A DNA stretch of 64,000 bases from Microvelia longipes. Its lineage: Eukaryota > Arthropoda > Insecta > Hemiptera > Veliidae. The translations under genes and the position numbers were made by a program. The stretch covers positions 17,716,736 through 17,780,735 of the forward strand of contig JACMZG010001914.1 in NCBI GenBank assembly GCA_018340805.1. The letters are read 5' to 3'. Shown one piece after another: positions 1 to 16,440 of this stretch (position 1 is its first letter; each line of letters opens with the position of its first letter). The notes below the pieces were generated by a model. It saw only the letters and a program-made list of their open reading frames with translations. It did not search any database and was not told the origin of the DNA.

Positions 1-220
1 ACACTTTCATATTGATATGATTTATATAGCTTCATATGATATGATTATATAAATACACTTTCATATTGATATGATTATATGATATTGATTTATATGCAAT
101 ACACTTTCATATTGATATGATTATATAGCAATACACTTTCATATTGATATGATTTATATAGCAATACACTTTCATATTGATATGATTATATAGCAATATA
201 CTTTCATATTGATATGATTT
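1..220. repeat. 32-33 bp tandem repeat, about 6 copies
   Basis: Units begin ACACTTTCATATTGATATGA and are joined by ATTATATAGCAAT-type linkers. Copies start near 1, 55, 101, 133, 166 and 198. The first two units are longer and rearranged, and the last decays into a T run. The array may continue to the left of the window. No coding content. Confidence 0.85.
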
Positions 221-237
221 TTTTCCTTGTTTAATAA

Positions 238-385
238 ATTTAAGAATGTTTTGCTTAGTCATTATCGACGGTTAATTACCACTTAAAATGTCTTAAAACA
301 TCTGACACGGATAATTTAGGAGAAATCTCCGTAGCAGACATACGCAATACTTTTCCTTTATAGCTACGGTATAAATAAGTAAAAG
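238..385 (+). repeat. Fragment of dispersed repeat alpha
   Basis: This stretch shares the 3' half of the repeat seen at 11925-12190 and 22225-22545: a CTTAAAACA block, an ACGGATAATTT block, then AATACTTTTC and a GGTATAAATAAGTAAAAG end. It looks like a truncated, diverged copy. Confidence 0.45.
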
Positions 386-1286
386 TAAAAAATAGATCTT
401 GATAAATAGATAAAAGTTGTAGAACATTTACTTAATCATTTATATTCACTTCCTACTAATTTATATAACAAAATACTTAATAGAAAAAAATCTGTTTATA
501 TTTAATGTTTTTATAAACTATTCAAGGGAAGAGGTCAAGTGTGTATAAACTGATTTAACTGTATCAAACTGATCAAGAGAGAAAATGGGTTTAAACTTGG
601 AAAAGCTACAACTATTATATTAGCGACCACTTTGTAGGAGAAAATCTCGAGTTTTAAAGGGTATTTAGTTCCCCAAAAGGTTTTCCAGTTCTGTATTTAA
701 TCGTTAATTAAACGGTAATAGATTCAACTGTCAACACTGTCTGGCCACGTGGAGTTAAAATAAAGAAGGTTTCACAAACACAGGTTTGTTTCTCTATAAA
801 GGATTTTATAAACTAAATACATCAGTGTAGCCAACAATCAACTGACTTTGACACCTCCAACGTAAATTTTCTAAAAACTTAATTCTCTTGAATAAATTTA
901 ATAAAGTCTTTCCTCGCTCCATCTTCCTAGATGACTAGGGATTTGGAAAATTTAATTTGAATTATCGGTTCAAATTAAATTAATAATCAATTGCTAATCT
1001 CATAAGTAAATTGAATTTATTTTGAACTTCATGGATCGGTCAGTTATAATTTAGAATGTTTAAATCAATAGAATGGTCAAAAACAAGTAACCTCTTAAAC
1101 CACATGGACAAAGAGTGGAATCAAACTAAAAATATTTAAAATCTTAAGACCATCCAACATTAAAGGCAGTTATGAATCTTTGATTTTGTATGAATTAATA
1201 TCAATTAGGACTTATAGAATTTAAATGTCTAAAAAAGTAATAAAATTATAAAAAAAATCTAAAACATAATTGTTTTTAGGATGATG
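386..1286. other. No gene seen
   Basis: AT-rich single-copy-looking DNA with stop codons in all frames. I see no gene, RNA gene or clear repeat. Confidence 0.6.
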
Positions 1287-1904
1287 ATTAAAGTGATGTA
1301 GAAATGCATACAGTAGGGGTAGGGGCACTGGGACACAGTGGTCCAACTCCCTGGATTGAGGTGGTCCTAAAAAACAGGGGCTAGTTGCATCAACTACCGC
1401 ACCGAGCGGTAGTTTTTACCTTGTACAACTGTTATCAGTTTTAAATCGAGACTTCTATAAATAGAATGTAAACATTTTTAGTTTTTTATAAGATTATTTG
1501 TTTAGGAAATAAGATAAATTTATCATTTTTTCAAATAAAAGAACAAATAAAAAAAGCAATAAACACGCAAATTAATTTCCAATTCTGCACGTCATGGTTA
1601 TCATGATATCAGGTCACGTTAAAAATAACACAGCGTTTACATCTTTATAACATTTTATGAAAATTATACATTTAAAATAATTAATAAGATTTTTAACATT
1701 TTTAAAGATCCCTTTAAATAATTTAAATCCTGAAAATGAAGAACTAATTATTTTATATATGCCATACAAGGTGAACCGACCTGCCTCTAGTGAAGAAACG
1801 GTAAACTTAAAGCAGACCCATCTAAACCAGCTTATTCCGGGGGAGTTGGACCACTGTGTCCCGCGCCCCCACCCCTACCGTATGAATTTCTACATCACTT
1901 TAAT
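1287..1904. mobile_element. MITE-like element with ~65-bp terminal inverted repeats
   Basis: The left end (1287-1354) reads ATTAAAGTGATGTAGAAA, then TAGGGGTAGGGGC and GGGACACAGTGGTCCAACTC. The right end (1837-1904) is its reverse complement with few mismatches: GAGTTGGACCACTGTGTCCC, CACCCCTACCG, TTTCTACATCACTTTAAT. About 480 bp of AT-rich DNA without an ORF lie between, so it is non-autonomous. The target duplication is not clear, so the superfamily is unassigned. Confidence 0.75.
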
Positions 1905-2640
1905 GAAGCTCTTTTTTTGAACTAATTTAGTTTTCCTAAATAACCAAAAATAATAACGAGCAAACAAGTGAATTATAAAGGTGTCAAGAAGCTGAGAGAT
2001 AAATGCGGAATCCTACATGTTTTGCCCTAACTTATCCCTGGATATCGCTTAATTCGTATGTGAGTAAATAAGAAAATAGTTAATCAACTAATCTGCCATC
2101 GAACTAAAAATATAGTATAAATGCAAACAAATTGCTTACTTAATCCTCAAATCGTCAAGAAACGGAAATGGAGTTCAAATGGCAAAAAAAAAATAACATA
2201 AATTCCAGACAAGCTGACTCCAGTCGTATTGATTTTAATTTAGATTTAATTTAAAACTATTACAAGAGAAAAAATAGATTGTAAGTAATTTATATTCATT
2301 TATCTGATGCAATACAAGAAAAATTTTACATTACTTTTCTTAAATTCAAAAAAAAATGAAGAAATGAATTGAATAGGATATATGGGACACACGCGCTTCA
2401 TCGATCAAAAGACAAATGACAGAACACAAAAACACTTCCAACATAAGGAATTTGAATTTTTTCGTTATTAAATAGAAACCTTTCTTTGTCAAATGTAAGA
2501 AAACAAAACAATAAAAATTTATTACAATTTTTTCTTATAGAAAATATCGATTTGATTTGTTATTACGTAAAGTGCAGAGGAATTATGTAAAAATTGTAAC
2601 AAAAAATATTAGAGGAAAATCAATATCAATAAATAAATAA
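1905..2640. other. No gene seen
   Basis: AT-rich DNA with no open frame of note and no repeat recognised, ending at a (TA)n tract. Confidence 0.6.
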
Positions 2641-2653
2641 ATATATAATATAT

Positions 2654-2698
<45 letters not shown>

Positions 2699-2720
2699 TA
2701 TATATATATATATATATATA
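2641..2720. repeat. (TA)n microsatellite
   Basis: Interrupted TA dinucleotide tract directly left of the SINE-like element. Confidence 0.9.
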
Positions 2721-2985
2721 TCGCCTCTGCGGCCGAGGTCGTTATAGCGTTAGTCTTTACAATGACCTTTGACACTACGGAGGTCTGGGGTTCGCATCCC
2801 AGGTTACGATCTTAGTTTATTACTTATAAACTAAACAGTAGCTTAGTGTATACTTAGATTACTGTATAAATAAATTATCACCAATTTTAGCATACACTTT
2901 AAGCGAAATTTTTGCCACTACCGTTACCTCCTAATGGTTCCTGCAGCGTTTATCCCTGCGGGGACGGGAAACATAAATAAATAAA

Positions 2986-2990
<5 letters not shown>
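2721..2990 (+). mobile_element. tRNA-derived SINE-like element
   Basis: The head resembles a class II (Ser/Leu) tRNA gene. An A-box-like GGCCGAGGTCG lies near 2731-2742 and a B-box-like GGTTCGCATCC near 2789-2799, one mismatch from the consensus GGTTCGANTCC. The acceptor and anticodon stems do not close, so it is not a working tRNA gene. The body runs on to a GC-richer block with CCCTGCGGGGACGGG and then (AAATA)n grading into TA. SINEs with such heads are transcribed by RNA polymerase III and moved by LINE enzymes; that role here is inferred. Confidence 0.5.
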
Positions 2991-3077
<87 letters not shown>

Positions 3078-3080
3078 TTG
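2985..3080. repeat. (TA)n followed by (TG)n compound microsatellite
   Basis: About 33 TA units followed by about 13 TG units. The minus-strand open frame across it is just repeat translation. Confidence 0.95.
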
Positions 3081-3151
3081 TGTGTGTGAGTTAGTGTGTC
3101 TATGTACATATTGACAAGAGTTAATCTAAGAGGTTTGTAAAGAAATACGTT

Positions 3152-3193
3152 TCTCCACCAAAAATAGTTTTTATTAACTATTTTTGGTGGAGA
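3152..3193. repeat. Perfect 18-bp inverted repeat (hairpin)
   Basis: TCTCCACCAAAAATAGTT (3152-3169) pairs perfectly with 3176-3193 over a 6-nt loop. It is too short for a standard transposon. It may be a cruciform end or a remnant of a foldback element. Confidence 0.7.
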
Positions 3194-5045
3194 CTTTCGG
3201 TTGCAACCAGCTATTATCAGTGTATCAAAAGAAATACAAACCAAAAAATAAAATACACAAAGATCAAAACTTAAACTAAGGAAGAATAACTCAAGACAAA
3301 AGAGTATTGTTAAGTACTAAATCCAAAAAAATACAAATAAGATAAAATAATTATTGGTGGAGAAACGTTCTTCATTACGAAACTCTTGGATGGACTCCAC
3401 AATGCAGCCAACTTTACGGGATTGACAAGAGAAGTGAATAATTAAAAATTGTTTTTAAGAGAGCTGTGTATGCCTTTCATTATAAGAATTTAATAAATTT
3501 GATGTGCATTTTTATGTTGCACATTATTAGACATTTTACATTAAAAAATATACATTTTTTACTAATCTAATGAATCTTTTATATTTTTTATGTTCTTTTG
3601 ACTGTTAAATGTGAAATTTTAAACCTTGAAAGAAAACTCAAAATTTCTTGGAAATAAAAATATTTTACTCTTATTTTTAATTGTCAAAGCAATATTAGCT
3701 TTCAGTTATTACCGAGAAATGTAAAAACATCATTTAGAAAGATTTATTTTAGCAAACTAATGTTTACAAATTTTTCGTCATATTATAAAAGAAAATCATT
3801 TAATGAAGACCATTATATAAAAAAACGAGGAGAGATACTATAAATAAAAAATGTACAAAAAGAAATAAATAAATAAAGGAGTCCAAAAATCAGAGGGGCT
3901 AAGCCAAACATAGAAGAACATTTCGCCCCTCTTCCTTCCTTTTGTTCCTTTAGCGGAAAGTATTGGCCCACGTGGCAAATTAAGAACAAAGATATCTACA
4001 ATGGGTAAGGATTTTTTTTCAAAAACCCAAGAAAGTAGTAGTCTTGGAAAATTCGAAAATAATTTTTTAACAGAATAGAAGAAACTTTTCTTTAAAATTT
4101 ATAATAGAATTAAAAAATTGAATTCTTACCTTTAGAACTACAGCATAAATCTGAAATCATAAAGGAATAAAACATTATATTTTACAAAAAATATATTACA
4201 TTTCTAAAGGACAATACTATGAAACAACAATACATTAACGTAAATAATAAAAATTAAAAAAAAAACATTTTAAACTTGTTTATACACAACTAAGTCGTGT
4301 AGTTGTATAGATAAGGTTGTAAGGGGTAAAGTATAAATTAGGTTTAAATTTTGATATTTGTATTTAACTCCGAATCTACATTGGTATCGTTGTGGTCGAA
4401 AACCAATTAAAAAAGGTATGAAACAGGTAAAATATGTAAATTTCATGTAATGGTGTTTTATATACTTTTGAAGAACTATTCGACTTTTCTGTTAAAATAA
4501 AAAGTTGGAAATTTAAACGAATTACTCAATTTTTACACAAATTTTTAATACCTCATTTCTCTAATAAATGTCTTAAACACGATATGTCTAATGTTTAAGT
4601 ACGTTTTTTATTTCCTTAAGCTATTTTTCTTTCTTCTTGTTCACACAATTTATTGCTATAAAATTTTTATAGCATAAATACAGTTATACTTCACTACTCT
4701 GAACATATTCATTTCACACCCCTTTTAATAAAAATTTGTTCTATTTTTTCCGTAATGAATTCTTATTTTTTGAAGTATATATTTATGTATTTATGTATAC
4801 AATTAACCCATATGTAAGCTTATAATTCAAATATACAATTAATTTTATTATAGCTATGCAATATGGAAATTATTTACGTGCATAAATTATATTCAAAACT
4901 TAATACAGAAATGTTGATGATTTAAATATTCCTGAGTGTTAAGCACCGAGCTTATAAGTAAATCCATTAACTTAAAACGCTGTATAACTCATTTGACTTA
5001 CATATGGGTTACATTTAACTAAGTCTTTATGAAGACAAATAAAAT
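3194..5045. other. No gene seen
   Basis: AT-rich DNA. A slightly GC-richer patch lies near 3890-3975, but I find no exon-like open frame and no RNA gene. Confidence 0.55.
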
Positions 5046-5381
5046 ATGTATCATTTGATAATACCGAGTTTTGCAAAACATGAATAGTTAACATAATGTA
5101 ATTAAGACATAACTTCATTTTTCTTAAGTCAGTATTGATGGCTCGATAGATGTGAAGGGCAGAGTGAGTTCAGTCTCTGTTAGTAGCCTGATGAGATATG
5201 CTTAACATATCAGAGGACATGACATTATGTCGAGCCATCAATATTGACGAATGTCGAATGATGGAACAGTTTCCAGATGTATCATGGCATTTTGCTTGTT
5301 ACGTTTTCTAGATGTTTCTCACTCAATTATACTGTATCAACTATAATGTTTTACAAAACTCGGTAACATCAAATAATACAC
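5046..5381. repeat. Nested foldback
   Basis: Outer arms 5046-5081 and 5345-5381 share the block ACCGAGTTTTGCAAAACAT and its complement. Inner arms 5132-5147 (TATTGATGGCTCGA) and 5230-5245 are also complementary. The inner hairpin would enclose about 80 nt. No ORF. Confidence 0.5.
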
Positions 5382-5535
5382 TCGTCTCGTGTAAATACTT
5401 TACTCTAAGAATGGTTATATTATATTATAAAGTTCCCAGATGTTGGTTGCATAGCAGTTTGCTTGTTACATTTTCTAGGTGTCTCTCGCACAATTGTATT
5501 GTAGCAAATAAGATAGTTTACAAAATGGTTGATCT
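5272..5535 (+). repeat. Two direct repeats of ~95 bp
   Basis: 5272-5365 and 5438-5535 share CCAGATGT, then TTTGCTTGTTAC, TTTTCTAG, and TCTC.CAATT.TA.TGTA in the same order. This is a diverged local duplication. The short open frame across it is not a gene candidate. Confidence 0.5.
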
Positions 5536-6285
5536 AAATAATTAAAAATAATTATTTTTTATTTCTAAAATAAAAGACCTCTAAATAAAAGGTCTCTAAA
5601 ATAATTAAGGCCCAGGTTCGAGAAAGAAGGTTCAAGAAATTATCTGATTAAAGAATTATGTCAGTCGAATAATTTATTTGGGGCTATTGCTAGGACCGGG
5701 TCGTACTTTCAATATATAACAATAAATAAATTTAGTTAAAGATTTCGCTAACTTTAGGCAATAATTTGTGCGTAATTTTTTGCTTTAATAGCATAAAGAC
5801 TAGCACGAAAGACTAGCACTTCTCAACCTGATAAAAATGAAAAAGTATGATCTTGCATGATTTTTGCATTTAAAATTTAAGTCTACATGATCATGCAAGT
5901 CCATGATAAGCTGAAAGTCTCTAATTTTTTTTAATTAATTAGTACATACCTAAAGCTGCGCATCTTTTAGACTTAAATTTTAAATTTGAGAGAAAATAAT
6001 AAATTTATTTGAAGAGGTTATTTTACTTAAAATAAACACTAATTTCCAGAAAGATAATTTGATAACATGTTACGACTAAAATATAAATTCAATAGCATTA
6101 TTGGCTTGGAAATCATGTAATTTTATATAATATGCATGCATTATATTTATAAAGATGAGATTGCATGTTTACAATATCATAGACGAAAAAAAATAGGATA
6201 ATTGCTTAATATTATTAATATATTTACATGATCGACATAAATTAGAAAAAAATACTTGCTATCTTAAAGAAGAATAAGTCAGAAT
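5536..6285. other. No gene seen
   Basis: AT-rich DNA with small local duplications (ATGATCATGCAAG-type words near 5855-5910). No gene. Confidence 0.55.
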
Positions 6286-6410
6286 GGCTTCTGACTTTTT
6301 CTCATTTATACCTTGGGTATACAGAAAAATTATTGTGGAAGCACTAAAATTCCGAAACGGCGAGGTAAAGTTTCGAGGTGCCTGTACATATTTTTTTTAA
6401 AGTAAACAAA
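6286..6410 (-). repeat. Truncated copy of dispersed repeat alpha
   Basis: Read on the minus strand, it carries the alpha 3' end: a CGTTTCGGAATT block, TTTTTCTGTATACCCAAGG, then TATAAATGAGAAAAAGTC. Compare 22440-22545 and 55930-56255. Confidence 0.45.
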
Positions 6411-6534
6411 AGAGTCTCCTTTTGACCGGTAAGTACTTATTGTACTTGGTACTGGCTTTGTTCAGTTCGCTAGGATTGTTCTGTTCTCTACGTTTATTGG
6501 GCTTTTCGTTCGGTTCGCCTTGGTTACTGGGTTT

Positions 6535-7440
6535 GCTTTGTTTACCCTGTTTAGTAAGATTGTCCTGTTTGCCCTGTTTAGTAAGATTGTCCTTTTTGTC
6601 CTGTTTGTCCTGTTTAGTAAGATTGTCCTGTATGCCCTGTTTAGTAAGATTGTCCTTTTTGTCTGTTTGTCCTGTTTAGTAAGATTGTCCTTTTTGTCCT
6701 GTTTGTCCTGTTTTAGTAAGATTGTCCTGTATGCCCTGTTTAGTAAGATTGTTTTGTCCTGTTTGTCTGTTTAGTAGATTGTCCTGTATGCCTGTTTAGT
6801 AAGATTGTCCTTTTGTCCTGTTGCCCTTTTGTGCCCTGTTTAGTAAGATTGTCCTTTTGTCCTGTTTGTCCTGTTAGTAAGATGTCCCTCTGTTTGTCCT
6901 GTTTGTGCCCTGTTTAGTAAGATTGTCCTCCTGTTGTCCTGTTTTAGTAAGATTGTCCTGTATGCCCTGTTTAGTAAGATTGTCCTTTTTGTCCTGTTTG
7001 CCTGTTTAGTAAGATTGTCCGTCCTGTTTAGTAAGATTGTCCTTTTGTCCTGTTTAGTAAGATTGTCCTTTTTGTCCTGTTTACCTGTTTAGTAAGATTG
7101 TCCTTGTATGCCCTGTTTAGGTAAGATTGTCCTTTTTGTCCTCCTGTTTGTATGCCTTTTTGTCCTGTTTGTCCTGTTTAGTAAGATTGTCCTGTATGCC
7201 CAGATTGGTCCTTTTTGTCCTTTTCTGTTCCTGTTTAGTAAGATTGTCCTTTTTGTCCTGTCCTGTTTAAGATTGTCCTTTTGTCCTGTTAGTAAGATTG
7301 TCCTTTTGTCTGTTTGTCCTGTCCGTTTAGTAAGATTGTCCTGTATGCCCTGTTTGGTTAGATTGTCCTTTTTGTCCTGTTTGTCCTGTTTAGTAAGATT
7401 GTCCTTTTTGTCCTGTTTAGTAAGATTGTCCTGTTAATCC
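6535..7440 (+). repeat. ~0.9-kb minisatellite built from 9-bp blocks
   Basis: The array is made of TTTAGTAAG, ATTGTCCTT (or ATTGTCCTG), TTTGTCCTG and TATGCCCTG blocks, giving main units of 27 and 36 bp. The left part keeps the 9-bp register well, so two + frames stay open (6422-6679, 6520-6774, 7108-7437). These are repeat translations, not proteins. The right part has many 1-2 bp losses that break the register, as expected from slippage or sequencing indels. The array has almost no C runs or A runs on the + strand (G/T-rich). Confidence 0.9.
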
Positions 7441-8097
7441 TGGTTACTGGGTTAGTTCTGTTCCAATTGGTTCTTCAATGACAATAATTGATATGCGTAA
7501 GACCACTCCCCAATAGAGAATCAATAAGCTATTTAGTTAGAACTATGCTAATAGCTCTGACCTTTGAAGGAAAATTAGACCGAGATATTATTTGTCCCTC
7601 TAGAACTTCATACTGGGGTCCCAGTGACTTCAAGTAAAATTAAATCGGTGATTCGTGATTTGTACCCAGTTCTTCTCAATACCCTAATCCAACCTATCAG
7701 GTTAGTAAGAATAGTGAGAATATCTGCAATAGTAACCCTAGACATTCTGAGTACTGATCAAACGCTATCATGACTGATCCATATTTAACATGTATAGACC
7801 TTTATCCTGTGTAATATCCAAGCATATTTACGAAGTCTGCAGCCTAATTTTTACACAAATGCGGTTAAATAGGACAATGTGCGTTATCATTTTAATCAGC
7901 ATTGTTGATAAGAATCAGACTATATGCAAAAATATCCTAATATTTAATCGCTTCCATAAATTATACCACATAAAAGTAAATGCACATCAACAAAATAGTA
8001 AAATACATAATATGAAAATATTAATATAATAAAAAATGTATAATAATTAATTATATTTTGTCAAATTGTTGATTGTTCGCGGTTTCTTTGGTTGCAG
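7441..8097. other. Upstream intron or flank of the protease gene
   Basis: No exon recognised. It precedes the splice acceptor at 8096-8097. If the protease gene starts further upstream this is intron. I looked for the conserved TAAHC exon here and did not find it. Confidence 0.45.
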
Positions 8098-12697
<4,600 letters not shown>

Positions 12698-13030
12698 GAG
12701 GAATTCTTCTTTCTACCTTACGGATCTCAGACAATACATCCTTCGTCTTCACTGCCTTAATCAACCATCAACATTAAGCATTTAAAGTATTACAAAAGAG
12801 TTTAATAATTCTCTCATAATTAATATTAAAAGTGAAATTTTAAATTTTTGATTAGTTAACTTTCAAATAATCCGATGTCTAATAGACTAAAAATTTCTAT
12901 AGGAGTAAAAATATCTCTTTTCGTAATTAATTTATTGAATAATTAACCCAGCTAGTAAAAAAGAACGAATCAAACAAAATCTAACAGCATAATAGTAACA
13001 AAATCGAATCTGTCTAATGATCTCTAGATT
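12698..13030. other. 3' flank of the protease gene
   Basis: AT-rich, with no further exon or gene seen. Confidence 0.6.
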
Positions 13031-13770
13031 AAACTAAAGTAGTATAAGAGAAATATTAGTACTTTGGAGCTATTAAATTGCTTACTAGTAATCTGTAGTT
13101 AACTAGTATTTTGTAGCTAACTACTATACTGCTAAATATATTTTGTAGCTATAATTATTTTGTAGTACTGCTAAATAGTATTTTGTAGACTGCTATAATA
13201 TGCTAAATAGTATTTTGTAGCTAACTGCTATCTGCTAAATAGTATTTGTAGCTAACTATACTGCTAAATAGTATTTTGTAGCTAACTACTATACTGCTAA
13301 ATAGTATTTTGAAGCTAACTACTATACTGCTAAATAGTATTTTGTAGCTAACTACTATACCTAAATAGTATTTGTAGCTAACTACTATATGCTAAATAGT
13401 ATTTTGTAGCTAACTACTACACTGCTAAATAGTATTTTGTAGCTAACTACTACAAAAAATTTTATGTTTTCCATTGCAAATCTTAAACAATAAAGCTTTT
13501 ATTTATTTATTTATTTTACACTGCTAAATAGTATTTTGTAGCTAACATCTATACTGTTAAAAAGCATTTTGTTTTGCAACTACTTTTTAGTTGCAAACTA
13601 ATATACTTCTAACAGAAAAACTGTAGCTAACTACTATGCTGCTAACTAGTATTTTGTAGCCAACTAATATACTGCCAATAAGAATTTGTTGGCTAACTAA
13701 TATGCTGTTAAATAGTGTTCTCTAGCTATCTACTATACTGATAAATAGTATTCTGTAGACTTAACTGCTA
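13031..13770 (+). repeat. 33-bp minisatellite
   Basis: The main unit is CTGCTAAATAGTATTTTGTA followed by GCTAACTACTATA, repeated roughly 20 times with substitutions and short losses. Copies decay outward on the right side (13560-13770). It is interrupted by a retroposon tail at 13454-13519. Confidence 0.9.
13454..13519 (+). mobile_element. Very short retroposon 3' tail inserted in the minisatellite
   Basis: About 66 bp interrupt a repeat unit between CTACTAC and TACACTGCTAAATAG. The insert contains AACAATAAAGC, a polyadenylation signal, followed by (TTTA)n. A TAC trinucleotide on both sides is consistent with a 3-bp target duplication. It looks like an extremely 5'-truncated LINE or SINE. 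Confidence 0.55.
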
Positions 13771-14784
13771 AGAAGTAGCAGTTAACTTATACAATAAATA
13801 GGTACATTGTTACCTAGTAAATTGTTGATTTTGTAAGTAAACAGTTTTATATTTTGTAAGAACCTACAACAACACTGAATAATTATGTCTTCCTATTAAT
13901 AACCGCGAGAAACCTTTAACACTTTTTTGTGTGCCAGTAATAACTTAAACTCGGCTGGGGTTCGACACAGAAAAATGGTAAATTTAATGTTATCTTTTTA
14001 CCTAAAACAGCTACCTGAAAATAGTAAACATTCTCTTCAAAAATTACATGATGTAAACAACTAAAAATGCATATGATGATCATGTACCATTCACTTTCCA
14101 ACTAAGTAATCTTTCCATCATATTGTTTAAATTTGTTTTTAGAAGACAGCCTCTCTTTTTTGAACAGATTCCGTGTCATTATCGCAGTCAGTAATCAGTA
14201 AAAACTGCATGCTATGTTTTAAGTATGACTTATAAACAATTTATGAATTGCATTACGTATAAATGCATCACATACTTGTAATGGTGTCTTGTTTAAAATT
14301 AAGCTTAATTTAAAATTAAATACATCCAAAAAAATAGATAGATATATTTTGCGAATTTTTTCCTTTCTTATTTTAATCTTATTCATACATTTTTTCTTAT
14401 TTTAACTTACGACTAGCAACGTAGCAATTATTTTTAATAGGGGGTGCTCAGTTGCAATATAAGTATCAGTGCCTTTGTCAAATTTTATTTAAAATTCTGT
14501 TTTTAATTCTAATTTAATTTCTTGGAGAATTTTCACTAGATATTTTGTCTGCAGGAATAGATTTAAACATATCCTTTTACAAATACAGCATAATATCAGT
14601 ATTACCAACCCCGCCCCGTCTGGTTAACAGTAATGACTAAACATCGTATAACCCCTGTAATTCTCAAACACATCCCCCTGATAAAAACCTCAGATAAAAA
14701 CCATGCTGAAAAGTAGAGTGCACCCATTGGGAACAGGGTTTACAATTTGCATAATTAGTGTGAAAAAAAGAATGAATGCTATAT
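13771..14784. other. No gene seen
   Basis: AT-rich DNA; the short minus-strand open frame at 13916-14101 lacks any recognisable feature. Confidence 0.5.
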
Positions 14785-14823
14785 AATATATACTATATAT
14801 ATATATATATATATATTTTATAT

Positions 14824-14865
<42 letters not shown>

Positions 14866-14866
14866 T
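14785..14866. repeat. (TA)n microsatellite
   Basis: Interrupted TA tract. Confidence 0.9.
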
Positions 14867-15420
14867 TATAAAAACAATACAAGTTATATTTTCATTAAGA
14901 ATCTACGAGTTACCGAAAATAATACGCTTTACTATAAATTAATTTAAAAATAATTAATGTTAAGTAAAACTAGGTTTGGAAATCACAAATTTTTGAGAAA
15001 ATATTTTTAAAAAATATATCGAGGGTGATACTTAACATTTAATTTAGAGTGATGACATTCAAGTAAAAAAAAAAATCAATTGTTAATGACAAAAGTAAAT
15101 TGGATGTAGTTAAAATGGAAGTATTAAAATAACACCCTTAAATATGAAATAAACGTTAAAACTCCTTTATAAGTAAAAATTCGTTTTCCGGCTAAGATTA
15201 TATTTTTTCCTCTACAGTTATTAGATGTATTTTATTAGAAATTAATTATTTAGTTATTAAACCTTTTAAATGAGGCATTGTATCAGTGTTTAAATATATT
15301 TTAACTAAGATTATTAATTAAACTAAATTTAATACCCGTTTATATGTAAAATAATAATTTTGATGAACACATTATTTAACTCTTTAGTTTTTTATAAACC
15401 AGTGTTTATTGTAAATAAAC
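14867..15420. other. No gene seen
   Basis: Very AT-rich, with stops in all frames. Confidence 0.6.
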
Positions 15421-15422
15421 TA

Positions 15423-15530
15423 CAGTATGTTATTCATTCAAAAGAATGAATAATATACTGGAGTTTCCATTGTGATGAAGCACAAACTATAATGAATATA
15501 AAAATACTCATTATAGTTTGTGCTTCATCA
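15423..15530. repeat. Two adjacent hairpins
   Basis: Hairpin 1: 15423-15439 pairs with 15444-15460 with one mismatch. Hairpin 2: 15473-15495 pairs perfectly over 23 bp with 15508-15530 around a 12-nt loop. Only 12 bp separate them. No ORF. They could be foldback element ends; a small-RNA precursor cannot be excluded. Confidence 0.7.
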
Positions 15531-16440
15531 AACATTTATTCATATATGTCACATACCAGATTCTGGAGCTTTTATTTTATAATAGCTCTTTTCTCAATTT
15601 AATTTAAAACTCTTAATAATTAATTTTTAACATGATAAATAAACATACTTTGATTTATTTTAATGTCTAATAAAAAAACTTGTTTTTTTTTAAGTTTTAT
15701 GATTCCTTAATTTTAAGAATTATTTTTGTCTGTGATAACTAAAATATAAAATAATGTTGTAATAATTTATCATTTTAAGTATAAAAGTAATATGTACATT
15801 TTATTATATTTATAATTTATGTATAAAATAAAGAAAATAGAATTTCATTGATTATATACTTTGTTAAATACTGCCTTAATATTTGAGTGCCTCTGGAATT
15901 TTTTCATAAAACTGACATCTGTAAGCCTCAAGAATAATGAAATGACGGCTAAAAAGAACCTCAAAATTTTTCCTTTTTCTATTCCTCGGATTCGCAACAC
16001 TCATTCTTACGATGACTAAAAAAAAGGATAAAAAATTGGAAAATGGTCCCATTAAGTTGAAATTTAGTACGAATGTATACCATTATCTAATAAATAAGTA
16101 CAGTAAGTTTCGTTTCAATACGGCAAGTATATCTTTAATTTTTGTTAGATCACAAAAATTAAAGAGCATTGTGCAAGGTCAATGCTTTATGGGTGACCGT
16201 TGAGAATGATAATGATAATGATACAGAGAAGAGCCGAGCAATTGCTTAAACTTTTATAGAATCGCACAAATTTCAGTTTTTATTAAATAAGTGGTTTTAA
16301 AGAAACCCTGTGTGTCGTGTGCAAAACATGAAGAGATAATTTTTTAAACATGATGAAATGTCCAATAAAGCAAGTGTTCAATCATCAAAACCGGATAACT
16401 CAAGTTATGGCTCTTTCAAAAACCAAAAAAAAAATTAATT
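15531..16440. other. No convincing gene
   Basis: AT-rich. A 63-codon + frame at 16012-16203 is Lys-rich, has no domain I recognise and no splice context. Confidence 0.5.

Noticed and set aside
2721..2810. A functional tRNA-Ser/Leu gene
   Set aside because: A- and B-box-like words are present, but the acceptor, D and anticodon stems do not pair, and a SINE-like body follows.
2924..3244. 106-codon minus-strand open frame
   Set aside because: It is mostly the (TA)n/(TG)n tract read as Ile/Tyr and Thr/His; no gene support.
6422..7437. Several Leu/Cys/Phe-rich open frames of 84-109 codons
   Set aside because: They are translations of the 9-bp-block minisatellite in two frames, with no start context or conservation evidence.
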